From NCBI GenBank assembly GCA_035552275.1, contig DASZLR010000141.1:1-64000 (forward strand): a DNA stretch of 64,000 nucleotides. Reading direction: 5' to 3'. Shown one piece after another: positions 54,206-63,600 of this stretch (positions are counted from its first letter, which is position 1; every line of letters begins with the position of its first letter). The position numbers and the translations under genes were made by a program. This stretch comes from DASVLX01 sp035552275. GTDB taxonomy: Bacteria > Actinomycetota > Actinomycetes > Mycobacteriales > Pseudonocardiaceae. The notes beneath the pieces were generated by a model. It did not search any database, had not been told where the DNA came from, and worked only from the letters and a program-made list of their open reading frames with translations.

Positions 54206-55573
54206 CTAGTCCTCTTCGGACTTTTCGTCCTCGGGCCGGCTCAACAACTTCTGACCGCGCAGCGACAGTTCCATCTCCAGCCGCTCGTCCGGGTTGTTGA
54301 GACGGTCGCCGAACAGCGCCTCAAGCTGCCGCATCCGGTACCGCACCGTCTGCGGGTGCACGTCCAGCGCCTTCGCGATCTCCGGCACCGCGCCCCGGGT
54401 TTCCAACCACGACAACAATGTCTCGGCCAACCTGGCCCGCTGGTTGGGGGACAGGTCGGCCAGCGGCGCGAGGCTGCGCTTGGCGAGTTCGCCGACCAGC
54501 AACTCGTCGGTCAGCAGCCACATGGTGGACAGGTGATCCCGGCACCAGACCACCGGATCGTCGGCGATGGCGCCGGTGTGCACCAGGCCCAGCGCCCGGC
54601 GGGCCCACTGCAGCGACTTGGGCGCCTCAGCCACCGGAACATCCGGGCCGACGACCGCCCGCCAGCCGGGCAACTCGGCCGAGAAGTCGCGCAGGTGCGT
54701 CTCCGGATCGGCGGTGATCATGGTGGGCTGCGCGCTTTCCAGGTCCACCAACATGGCCAGGTCGAATTCCGGCAGCGGCAAATCCTCGTCATCGACGGCA
54801 GCCGCGGCACTGCCGACGCCGATGGCGCCGACGTCGCCGTCCCGGCTCGGTTCGAGGGCGACCACGCACAGTCGTTCGGGCAGCGGCCAGTTGGTGGCCT
54901 TGGCCAGTTCGGCGATCGCGGCCGAGGACGCCGGCGGCTGTTGCAGGATCATCTCGGACAGCCGCTGGCGGCGCCGGTCGAAGGTGCCGGCAGCGCGGGC
55001 CTGCTCGGCCGCGTATCCCTCCAGCGACAGAATCGAGATGTCGTTGACGAAGGCGAAAATGGCCTCGGCGCCCACCGACAGCGCGGCGGTCGGTATTCCC
55101 ATCGACATGCCGATCGCGGACACCGCCCGCCAGGCGGCCCGCCCGCCGACCCGGTACGCGGCCTGCAGCGAGTCCATCGTGCGGCCCTCGCGGAATTCCA
55201 GCCGCCCGCGCTGGCGCAGCGCGTCGGCCCACTCGCTCTGGCCGTGCTCCGGTTTGCCGACCGAGTCGATGCAGTGCGCGATCGCCGCGTGCACGCCCCT
55301 GGTCATCAGCTTGCCCAGCCGGCTGTCCGGATCGTCGGTGTACTCGGGCACCGCGCGGCGGATCTCGGCCATCACGTCCCGGGCGATGCGGCTGGCGTGC
55401 GGCTTGAACCGAAGCGCGATCTCGCGGGGCATGGTGGCCCAGAGGTCGCCAGACGATCCGATATCGCCGGTAGCTCGCCGACCGTCCGCGCCTTTGCCGC
55501 CTACCACGGTCAACGGCCGGCGACCGCTAGAGTGCACGACGGAGCCTCCCGGACGGCCTGCACTGACAGTCAT
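54206..55573 (-). CDS. PucR/CdaR-type transcription regulator 3
   Basis: 455 aa from ATG 55573 (GGAGGG 8 bases upstream; the frame could start 9 bases earlier at a GTG). Same design as the two regulators at 4-7 kb: RGRLEFREGRTMDSLQAAYRVGGRAAW, a CdaR-like middle, and the C-terminal HTH SWLETRGAVPEIAKALDVH and PQTVRYRMRQLE. It ends with a charged tail (SRPEDEKSEED). Located beside the PKS/AccD operon and the GH172 gene, it may control one of them. The three paralogs differ most in the N-terminal 50 residues and in an acidic insert present only here (VDDEDLPLPEFD). Confidence 0.85.
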   Translation of the reverse strand: MTVSAGRPGGSVVHSSGRRPLTVVGGKGADGRRATGDIGSSGDLWATMPREIALRFKPHASRIARDVMAEIRRAVPEYTDDPDSRLGKLMTRGVHAAIAHCIDSVGKPEHGQSEWADALRQRGRLEFREGRTMDSLQAAYRVGGRAAWRAVSAIGMSMGIPTAALSVGAEAIFAFVNDISILSLEGYAAEQARAAGTFDRRRQRLSEMILQQPPASSAAIAELAKATNWPLPERLCVVALEPSRDGDVGAIGVGSAAAAVDDEDLPLPEFDLAMLVDLESAQPTMITADPETHLRDFSAELPGWRAVVGPDVPVAEAPKSLQWARRALGLVHTGAIADDPVVWCRDHLSTMWLLTDELLVGELAKRSLAPLADLSPNQRARLAETLLSWLETRGAVPEIAKALDVHPQTVRYRMRQLEALFGDRLNNPDERLEMELSLRGQKLLSRPEDEKSEED

Positions 55574-55815
55574 GATCGTCACCCTCCGCTACCACAGCTG
55601 ACCGTGATGCGCATACTGGTCAGTACGGCAGCGCCCAAATTTGTCGGCTGACGATAAGATTACCTCGCCTCTGTGTCAATAGGTGGTACCACACGCCCAC
55701 CCCTATGGGGTACACCGGGGTCTCACTATTCACCGACAGTGCCGAGGGTTGGCTCGCCCTGGTGGTTATGCGAGGCTGTTTCCGCACAATCGGCGACGTC
55801 AGGGCGGCAGGGGCC
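55574..55815. promoter_or_regulatory. Divergent promoter region between regulator 3 and the GH172 gene
   Basis: A 242-bp AT-richer intergenic space serving two divergent genes. I see no strong hexamers or repeats. Confidence 0.4.
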
Positions 55816-57816
55816 ATGCGCGGAACGCACCGCCGCGGGCTCCGCCATATCGCGGTCGCCGGCGGCCTGCTGGGGCTACTCGGCGTGGGCGTGGTCGCCT
55901 TGAGCGGCAACACATCCGATCTCGGCCCGGTTCCGGACTCCGCCGCGCCCCCGCCGAACTACCTTGGCCTGGACAGCTACCTGCACTGGGACAAGTTGCC
56001 GTACCTGGAAATCGGTGACCGGGTCGGTGGCCAGTCCACTGCGGATCCCGGCGGCAGCAACAGCGTCGGCAACGGGTTGGGGAGTCTGCCCGACGGCGAA
56101 CGGGTTCTGTTCGACCAGGCCGGTCCGGGCGTGGCGACTTTTTTGCGAATGCAGCAGGGCACGGGCGGCCCGTGGCGGTTGCGCCAGGACGGCGTCGACA
56201 CCGTGATCGGCGCCAACGACCTCGGCCAGCGGCGGCCGACGACAGCCCCCGGCGTGCGGTTTCCCTATCCGCTGTCGCTCAACAAGACGGAAAGCCAGGG
56301 CAGCAGCGTCGTCGCCACCGCCCTGCCCTTTGGCCGGGACCTGAGCCTGACCTCGTCGTCGGCCAACGGGAATTTCTATTCGCTGTACCGAAAACTGCCG
56401 ATCGACGCGCCGCTGCCGCAACAGAACGCGGACACCGTCAACCGGGTGGCGGCGCTGCTGCGGTCGTCCGCGAGCGATCTCCTGCCGGCGGATCTCACCG
56501 CGCAGCGGGGCACCCTGTCGCTGGCCGGCGGCGCGTCCGGCACGGTGACCACCATCGCGGGCAGCCAGGAAATCCGGACGATCACCTTCGCGGTGCCGGT
56601 CGCCGACATGGTGTCGTTCGGGGACGCCCGGCTGCGTATCTACTGGAACGGCGAGTCGGCGCCGAGCGTGGACGCGCCGATCGGGTACCTGGCCGGGGAC
56701 GGCGGCGGGGTCTATCAGCCGGCCGGTCGACCGCTGGTGGGCGCTTTTCCCAGTGATATCACCGCGATCACCGGCCCGGATGGCAGCCCGTATCTGCGGT
56801 TCAGTCTGTACTGGCCGATGCCGTTCACCGCGGGGGCGCGCATCGAGCTGGCGTCCGGACCGGTGGCGACCGGTCCGGTGAGCTGGTCGGTGGGGTACCA
56901 GCGGTTCACCGATCCACCCAACTGGGTCGGCACATTCCACGCCAACTACACCGAGATCCCGCGTCCCACGCCCGGTCAGGACATGAGCTTCCTGGACTAT
57001 CGGGGCAGCGGCAAACTGGTCGGCACGGTGATCAATTTCGGCGCGGTGGGCACCACCCTGGAGGGGGACCCGCACATCTATCTCGACGGCAGCCGCACGC
57101 CGCAGATCGTCGGCACCGGAACCGAGGAATGGGGGATGGGCGGCGACTACTGGAACAATGGCCGGCAGACGACACTGCCGCTGGCCGGACTGCCGTCCAC
57201 GAACGACAATCCACAAGGGACTGATGTGGACGGGGCCGCCGAATACCGGTTCCTGATCGCCGACAGCATTCCGTTCAACAGCCGGATCGTGGTCAACTGG
57301 GAACACGGCGGGGTGAACGAGTCGACGCCGCCGTATCGGGCCACCATGCTGTGGTACGGCAATCCGAACCCCACGGCGGTGCGCACCGATCAGTTGGCGG
57401 CGTCGGGTGGAAGCGGCTACCGACTGGACTCGGCGTACGAGTACACGGTGACCGCGCCGACGGTCGGCGGGACGATGACCGCGACCACCGGGCAGGCTGA
57501 TTTCGTGCTGAAGCCGCGACCGGACAACGTGGGCGCCTTCCTGCGTCGCACTTTTGATTCGTGTGTGCCGAATCAGCGCGCCACGGTGCTGGTCGACGGC
57601 CGGTTCGCCGGCACCTGGTACGACCCGGGCGGATCACCGCGCGCCGAGAATCGGTGCTGGCGGCAGGAGGACTTTCCGTTGCCCGCCAGCCTCACCGAAG
57701 GCCGCGACGCGATCACCGTCACCGTGCGGAACGCGCCATCGCCCAGCGCCGGGCTACCCGCCGGCACGGTGTGGACCGCGGCCGACTACGCGCTGTACAG
57801 CTTCGTCACCGCGTGA
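55816..57816 (+). CDS. Secreted DUF2961/GH172-like glycoside hydrolase
   Basis: ATG 55816 (666 aa) is chosen because it directly precedes a basic start and a hydrophobic signal/anchor (RGTHRRGLRHIAVAGGLLGLLGVGVVAL); the frame is open further up without a signal. The catalytic part resembles DUF2961: LPYLEIGDRVGGQSTADPGGSN, PWRLRQDG, YWPMPFTAGARIEL, VGTGTEEWGMGGDYWNNG, and a C-terminal second beta-sandwich (TFDSCVPNQRATVLVDG). GH172 enzymes are trimeric and include D-arabinofuranosidases active on mycobacterial arabinan and fructan hydrolases. In an arabinan-containing actinomycete this would fit cell-wall remodelling. Export and this role are inferences. It is convergent with the esterase. 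Confidence 0.75.
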   Translation: MRGTHRRGLRHIAVAGGLLGLLGVGVVALSGNTSDLGPVPDSAAPPPNYLGLDSYLHWDKLPYLEIGDRVGGQSTADPGGSNSVGNGLGSLPDGERVLFDQAGPGVATFLRMQQGTGGPWRLRQDGVDTVIGANDLGQRRPTTAPGVRFPYPLSLNKTESQGSSVVATALPFGRDLSLTSSSANGNFYSLYRKLPIDAPLPQQNADTVNRVAALLRSSASDLLPADLTAQRGTLSLAGGASGTVTTIAGSQEIRTITFAVPVADMVSFGDARLRIYWNGESAPSVDAPIGYLAGDGGGVYQPAGRPLVGAFPSDITAITGPDGSPYLRFSLYWPMPFTAGARIELASGPVATGPVSWSVGYQRFTDPPNWVGTFHANYTEIPRPTPGQDMSFLDYRGSGKLVGTVINFGAVGTTLEGDPHIYLDGSRTPQIVGTGTEEWGMGGDYWNNGRQTTLPLAGLPSTNDNPQGTDVDGAAEYRFLIADSIPFNSRIVVNWEHGGVNESTPPYRATMLWYGNPNPTAVRTDQLAASGGSGYRLDSAYEYTVTAPTVGGTMTATTGQADFVLKPRPDNVGAFLRRTFDSCVPNQRATVLVDGRFAGTWYDPGGSPRAENRCWRQEDFPLPASLTEGRDAITVTVRNAPSPSAGLPAGTVWTAADYALYSFVTA

Positions 57817-57854
57817 ATCGGCCCGCCGGCACGGCGACATGGGCGAACTGAGGT

Positions 57855-57928
57855 GCGGGTCGCGGCCAGGCGCGGTAGTGGCCGCGACCCGCGGCCCGTG
57901 ACCAGCCGTGTTTCGGCCGGTCACGGGC
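57855..57928. terminator. Two tandem hairpins between convergent genes
   Basis: Stem 1: 14 bp perfect (57855-57868 and 57879-57892). Stem 2: 10 bp perfect (57894-57903 and 57919-57928). They separate the GH172 gene and the minus-strand esterase and can terminate both. Confidence 0.8.
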
Positions 57929-57935
57929 GGTCGTG

Positions 57936-59003
57936 TCAGCTCGACAGGCCCAGCGTCGAGGCGATCGACGGCCAGGTCTTGTCGAACTCGCGCTGCCAGT
58001 ACGGCCACGAGTGCGTGCCGTTGCCGTAGTAGTCCGTCGTCACTGGAATGCCCTGCTGCTGCATCATGTTCGTGAAGCTCTGCGACGACTGGAGCACCCA
58101 CGGCTCGATGAGGTCGCCGTTCGCCGACGGCGATCCCGGCGTGTCCAGCGGCCCGGGCGAACCGTTCCCGGACGACACGAACAACTTGATGCCCTTGAAC
58201 GCCTGCGGATGGTCGTACGGGTTGTGGGCGTTCCAGATGCCTATGTTCATGTAGGGATCACCCCACAGCGCCCACGGGTTGGAGCCGTCCCGACCCAGCA
58301 CCGCCCACTGGATGAACTGCTGCACCGAATACAACTCGGTGTTCGGGATGCCGCTGTAGGAGAACGCTCCCTGGAACATGCCCGGATTCTGGAAGGCGTA
58401 CTCCAACGCGCCGAACCCGCCGATGGACAGCCCGGCGACGACCCTGCGCGTGCCGGCTCGGAAGTCCCGGGTCAGGATCTGCAGCAGTTCCTTGGTGTGG
58501 AACGTGGACCAGTCCGGCTTGTTCGCGCCCCAGTTCCACCACGCCGAGTACATGCCGTCCTCGCCGTCGGCGGGCATCACGATCAGCGCGTCGGAACTCG
58601 CCGTGACGTTCTCCACGTCGGTGTTGATCGTCCAGTCCTGGTAGTCGTTCTGGTCGTTGGACCCGCTCAGCAGGTACAGCACCGGCCAGCTCTGGCCGGG
58701 CTGGCTGCTCCAGTCCGCCGGCAGTTCCACCCGAACCGGCTCGGTGGCGCCCACCGCCGGCGAGGAGATCTGCACGTCGAGGGTGCGCGCGTCGACCTGG
58801 GTCTCCGAGACGATGCTCGCGCCGTCGTCGGCGCTGGCGGTGCCGGTTCCGTCCAGGCCGACGGCCGCCGAGGCGGTGCCCGCCTGCCAGGCCACGATCC
58901 CGGACGCGACAACGGTTCCGCCGACCAGGATGCTCACGATCCGACGCCCCCGCCAGCGTCGGCGCGGAGCCGCCCGATCGGCTGCTCTTCGGGTGAACCT
59001 CAT
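57936..59003 (-). CDS. Secreted antigen-85-like esterase/mycolyltransferase-family protein
   Basis: 355 aa, ATG 59003 with AGGAGG upstream. An Arg-rich N-terminus and hydrophobic core (IVSILVGGTVVASGIVAW) form the export signal, ending near TASAA. The esterase-D/Fbp fold is seen in VLYLLSGSNDQNDYQDW, MYSAWWNWGANKPDWSTFHTKELLQ, nucleophile Ser193 in GLSIGGFGAL, and His in NGTHSWPYW. Antigen-85 proteins move acyl chains between trehalose esters and arabinogalactan. Being the last gene of the PKS-AccD operon, it probably transfers or trims the product of that PKS outside the cell. A generic S-formylglutathione-hydrolase-like esterase is the alternative, less likely given the signal. Confidence 0.8.
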   Translation of the reverse strand: MRFTRRAADRAAPRRRWRGRRIVSILVGGTVVASGIVAWQAGTASAAVGLDGTGTASADDGASIVSETQVDARTLDVQISSPAVGATEPVRVELPADWSSQPGQSWPVLYLLSGSNDQNDYQDWTINTDVENVTASSDALIVMPADGEDGMYSAWWNWGANKPDWSTFHTKELLQILTRDFRAGTRRVVAGLSIGGFGALEYAFQNPGMFQGAFSYSGIPNTELYSVQQFIQWAVLGRDGSNPWALWGDPYMNIGIWNAHNPYDHPQAFKGIKLFVSSGNGSPGPLDTPGSPSANGDLIEPWVLQSSQSFTNMMQQQGIPVTTDYYGNGTHSWPYWQREFDKTWPSIASTLGLSS

Positions 59004-59030
59004 ACGTGAGCCTCCTTGATCACATTCCGC

Positions 59031-60635
59031 TCAAAGCGGGATATTGCCGTGCTTGCGGGCCGGAATCGTGCTTCTCTTCTGTCGCAGCATCCGCAGTGCG
59101 CTCGCGACCTCAGTTCTGGTGTGCGCCGGCCGAATCACCCGGTCGACGTAGCCGCGCTCGGCGGCCGCGTACGGCGTCGCGACGGTTCGCTGGTACTGCG
59201 TGGTCAGTTCTCGACGCAGCCGGCCCCGCTCCGGCTCGTCCTGTTTGGACAGCCCTCGGCCGTGCAGCACCTGCACCGCGCCGACCGCACCCATCACCGC
59301 GATCTCGGCCGTCGGCCAGGCGAGGTTCACGTCCGCGCCGAGGTGCTTGGAGCCCATCACCGCATAGCCGCCGCCGTAGGCCTTTCGGGTCACCACGGTG
59401 ACCTTCGGGACGGTGGACTCGGCGTAGGCGTAGATCAGCTTGGCGCCCCGGCGGATGATGCCCTGCCGCTCCTGCGCGACGCCGGGCAGATAACCGGGCA
59501 CGTCGGCGAAGGTCAGCAGCGGAATGCCGAACGCGTCGCAGAACCGGACGAACCGAGCCGCCTTCTCGGACGCGTCGATGTCGATGGCGCCGGCGAAGTG
59601 CCGGGGCTGGTTGGCCACCACACCCACGGTGTGCCCCTCGACCCGGCCGAACGCGCAGATCATGTTGGGCGCGAACCGGTCGTGCACCTGGAGCACGTCG
59701 CCGTCGTCCACCACCCGGCGGAGCACGTCGAGCATGTCGTAGCCCTGGTCGCCGGCGTCGGGCACGATGCCGTCCAGCTCCAGATCCGCCGCGGTCAGCT
59801 CGTGCTCGGTGTCGTCGGCGTAGGCCGGCGGCGGACTGGTGTTGTTGCTGGGCAGGTAGCCCAGCAGGGTCTTCACCCAGTCGATGGCGTCGGTCTCGTC
59901 CGCCGCCAGATAGTGCGAGTTGCCGGACACCGTGCTGTTGGTGAGCGGACCGCCGAGCTCTTCCAGGGTCACGTGCTCGCCGGTCACGGCGGACACCACC
60001 TCCGGTCCGGTGATGACCATGTGCGAGGTGTTGTCCACCATCACGGTGAAGTCGGTGATCGCGGGGGAGTAGACCGAGCCGCCGGCGCACGGGCCCAGGA
60101 TCAGCGAGATCTGCGGGATCACCCCGGAGGCCAGCGTGTTGCGCCGGCCCAGCTCGGCGTAGTACGCCAGCGAGACCACGCCCTCCTGGATGCGCGCGCC
60201 GCCGGAGTCGTTGATGCCGATCAGCGGGCAGCCGATCCGCATCGCGAGGTCCATCACCTTCAGCACCTTGGCCCCGAACGCCTCGCCCATGCTGCCGCCG
60301 AACACGCTGAAGTCCTGGGAGAACAGGCATACCCGGCGGCCGTCGACGGTGGCGTGCCCGGTGACCACGCCGTCGCCGTACGGGCGGCTGGCGTCCATGC
60401 CGAAATCGGTGCAGCGGTGCCGGGCGAGCTGGTCGGTCTCCACGAACGATCCCGGATCCACCAGCAGCTCGATCCGCTCCCGCGCGGTCAGCTTGCCCTT
60501 GGGGTGCTGGCGCTCCACGGCCCGCTTCTCCGCGATACGCAGCGCGTCGTCCTGCCGCATCAGCAGGTCGTCGATCAGCGACGCGGTGCCCGATGTCAGG
60601 TCGCGAACCTCAGCGTTGAACATCTCATCGAACAT
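59031..60635 (-). CDS. Acyl-CoA carboxylase beta subunit (carboxyltransferase, AccD-like)
   Basis: 534 aa, ATG 60635, 1 bp after the PKS stop (GGAG upstream). Crotonase-fold halves: N-half with GKLTARERIELLVDPGSF, GDGVVTGHATVDGRRV, GGARIQEGV and LGPCAGGSVYSPA; C-half with NQPRHFAGAIDIDASEKAARF, TFADVPGYLPG, RRGAKLIYAYAE and KAYGGGYAVMGSKHLGAD. Such subunits carboxylate acyl-CoA (propionyl- to long-chain). In mycobacteria AccD4, FadD32 and Pks13 supply and condense the mycolate chains; this gene's tight coupling to a PKS with a Pks13-like thioesterase points to making its carboxylated extender. The biotin-bearing alpha subunit is not in the window. Confidence 0.9.
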   Translation of the reverse strand: MFDEMFNAEVRDLTSGTASLIDDLLMRQDDALRIAEKRAVERQHPKGKLTARERIELLVDPGSFVETDQLARHRCTDFGMDASRPYGDGVVTGHATVDGRRVCLFSQDFSVFGGSMGEAFGAKVLKVMDLAMRIGCPLIGINDSGGARIQEGVVSLAYYAELGRRNTLASGVIPQISLILGPCAGGSVYSPAITDFTVMVDNTSHMVITGPEVVSAVTGEHVTLEELGGPLTNSTVSGNSHYLAADETDAIDWVKTLLGYLPSNNTSPPPAYADDTEHELTAADLELDGIVPDAGDQGYDMLDVLRRVVDDGDVLQVHDRFAPNMICAFGRVEGHTVGVVANQPRHFAGAIDIDASEKAARFVRFCDAFGIPLLTFADVPGYLPGVAQERQGIIRRGAKLIYAYAESTVPKVTVVTRKAYGGGYAVMGSKHLGADVNLAWPTAEIAVMGAVGAVQVLHGRGLSKQDEPERGRLRRELTTQYQRTVATPYAAAERGYVDRVIRPAHTRTEVASALRMLRQKRSTIPARKHGNIPL

Positions 60636-60636
60636 C

Positions 60637-63600
60637 TCAGGGCTCCTTGCGACCGTGCTCCGCCGAGCCGAGGGCGTCGGCGAGGTGGTGTGCCAGGACC
60701 GCCACGTTCGGCGGGTCGATCATGGTCACGTGGTCACCCGGCACCCGGACCACGCGCAGGTCGGCGCACAGCTCGTCCCAGCCCAACGCCTCGTCGGTGC
60801 GCAGGTAGCGCGGGTCCAGCGAGGTGGTCAGCTGGTGCTGGTCGGCGGCCCGCAGCAACAGGACCCGCCCGTCGTACGGCCGCGGTTGGTACCGCTCGGA
60901 CACCCGAGCATCCACATAGGACGTGTACTGGTGGCGCAGCACCGCCTCGCCCAGATCGGGCACCCGGCTGGACAGTCTGTCCAGCACGAACCTGATCTGC
61001 TCCGGTTCATCCAATGTGGACAACTCAGTGATGGAGATGTCCAGCCGCACGCCGTAGGTGTGCTCGACGTGCTCGGCGAACCGGGCGAACCGCTCCAGCA
61101 ACAGCACCTGTGGCGAGGCGTTGGGCGCGGGCAGCGGCAGGATCGAGTCGATCATCGCCACCAGCGACACCCGCTGCCCGGCCTTGGTCAGCACCGAGGC
61201 CACCTCGTACGCCAGACAGCCGCCGAACGACCAGCCGCCCAGCAGGTACGGGCCGTCCGGCTGGATCTCACGCAGCAGCTCGACGTACCGGGCGGCCTTG
61301 TCCTCGACAGTGTCCACATCGTCCAGTCGCTCGTAGCCGTAGCACGGCCGTCCATTCGGCAGCGCGGCGATCAGCGGCTGGTACACGCTCGTCGGTCCGC
61401 CCGCCGGGTGGAACAGGTGCAGTGGCACATCGGCGCCCTCGGCCCGCAGTGCGCGTACCACCATCTGATGTGGATTGTCCTCGAACGAGGACCGGAGCAG
61501 GTCGGCCATCACCGCGATGGTCGGGTTGGCGAACAGCGACTCAACCTCGGGCACCGGGCCGCGGTCGCCGATCCGGTCCGCGATCAGCGCCCGTACCTGG
61601 TCGGCCAGCACATCGTCGCCGCCGACCGCGAAGAAGTCGTCATGCACACCCATTCCGTTGCGGCCCAACACATCCCGCCACAGCAGGGCCAGCCAACGTT
61701 CGGTGGCGTCGCGCGGCCCGATCGGCCCATGCGCCGCCGGCGCGGCAGGAATCCGCTCGGCGTTCGGCTGGGCGGCGGCGGGTTGCGGGGTGGGCACGGT
61801 GGGTACGGTGGGTTGCGGGCCAGGCGGGGAAGGCACGGTGGGTTGCGGGCCAGGCGGGGAGGGCACGGTGGGTACAGTGATGCCCACGGTCGCGGCCAGC
61901 TCGTCCGCGACGTCGGCGAGGCTCGCGCCGCGCAGCAGCGCCGAGACCGGTGGCGGCACGCCGAGATCGTGTTGCACCGCCGCGCGCATCCGCATCGCCA
62001 TCAGCGAGTCCAGCCCGAGCTGGGTGAGCGGCAGGTGCTGGTCCAGCCGGTCCGGCGTGGTGCCGATCAGCCCGGCCAGCAGGTTCGCCAGCCGGTTGCG
62101 CAGCACGTCCACGCCTTCGTCCGGCGCCATTCGGCGCACCGCTGCCAAGCCCGGCCAGTCATCCCCGCCGGCCGAACCGTCCACAGTGGTCGGACCGGCG
62201 CCGGCCAGCAGGTCGGCGAGGAACGGCCGGCTCGCCAGTTCCGGGTAAAGGTCCAGGGTCGTCGCCAGGTCCACCCGGGCGACGCCGGTGGCCGCCCGGC
62301 CGCCGGCCAAGATCGTCTCCATCGCCGCGACGCCCTGCTCCGGTCGCAGCGCCGCCAGCACCGCGTTGGCCCGGTCCGCTCCGTCAGCGTCCGCGCGTTC
62401 CCAAGCGCCCCACTGGATGGTGGTCGCTGGCAGGCCCTGCCGGCGGCGGTCGGCGACCAGCCCGTCCAGCCAGGCGTTGGCGGTGGCATAGGCGGCCTGG
62501 CCCGGCGACCCGAACAGCGCGGCGACCGACGAGAACACCAGCCACCAGTCCAGCGGCACGTCCGCGGTGGCCTCGTGCAGCGCGGCGCCACCGAGCACCT
62601 TGGGGCGCCACACCGTCATCAGGTCATCCTCGGTCAGCTCGATGGCCAGCCGGTCGGCCAGCACGCCGGCCGCGTGCACCACGCCGTAAAGCGGCAGGCC
62701 GTCGGCTTGAGCGTGGTCGACCAGTCGTCGGGCCACGCCCGGCTCGGCGATGTCGCCGGGCACCACGTCGATCTCGGTGCCATTCGCCCGCAGTTCGCCC
62801 AGCACCGCGATGGTCGCCGGGGAGGGCCCGTGGCGGCCGCTGAGCACCACCCGTCTGGCCCCGCCGGCAACCAGCCAGCGGGCCACCCGCAGACCGAGCT
62901 CGCCGAGACCTCCGGTGATCAGGTAGGCGCCGGGCCGGACAGTCCGGCCCGCGGGCTCGACGCCGGACTCGGCCTGGGCCAGGTCGGTGCGGGCCAGCCG
63001 GGCGGTGTAGCGGACATCGCCGCGCCAGGCGACCTCGTCGGCGGCGGAGTCGGCGCGCAACTCGTCGGCCAGGTGGTCCACGGTCGCGCCGGCGCCGAGG
63101 TCCACCAGGCTGGCGCGCAGCTCGGGATGCTCGAACGCGAGCACCCGGACCAACGCCCGCAGACAACCCAGGCCCGGCGCGCCGGATTCGGCCGGGTCCA
63201 CCGCTGTGCCGCCGACGGTGACGAACCACAGTCGCGGCGTCGGGTCCGAGCGTCGTTCCAACTCGCGGACCCACGCCGCCGCCGTGTGCACCCACTGCCG
63301 GGCCCGCGCCGGATCGGTGTAGTCGTCGGCCGGGCCGGCGATCAGCACCACGTCCGACGGGCGGATGTCGCCGATGTCCTGGTCGTCCGGACGATCGTGG
63401 CCGTGCACCGGCGTCGCCCGGTCGCCGTGCTCGGCCAGCAGATCCGCCAGCGCGGCTCGGTCCACAGTGGACTTGTCGGTGTCGTCTGTGCCGTCGGTGG
63501 CCAGCAGCCAGGCGCGCGGTCGCCGCGCGGCCGGCGGCAGCGGGTCCGGCTTCCAGCGCAGCTCGAAACCGAGATCGCGCGGATCGGCGGGCAATTCGGC

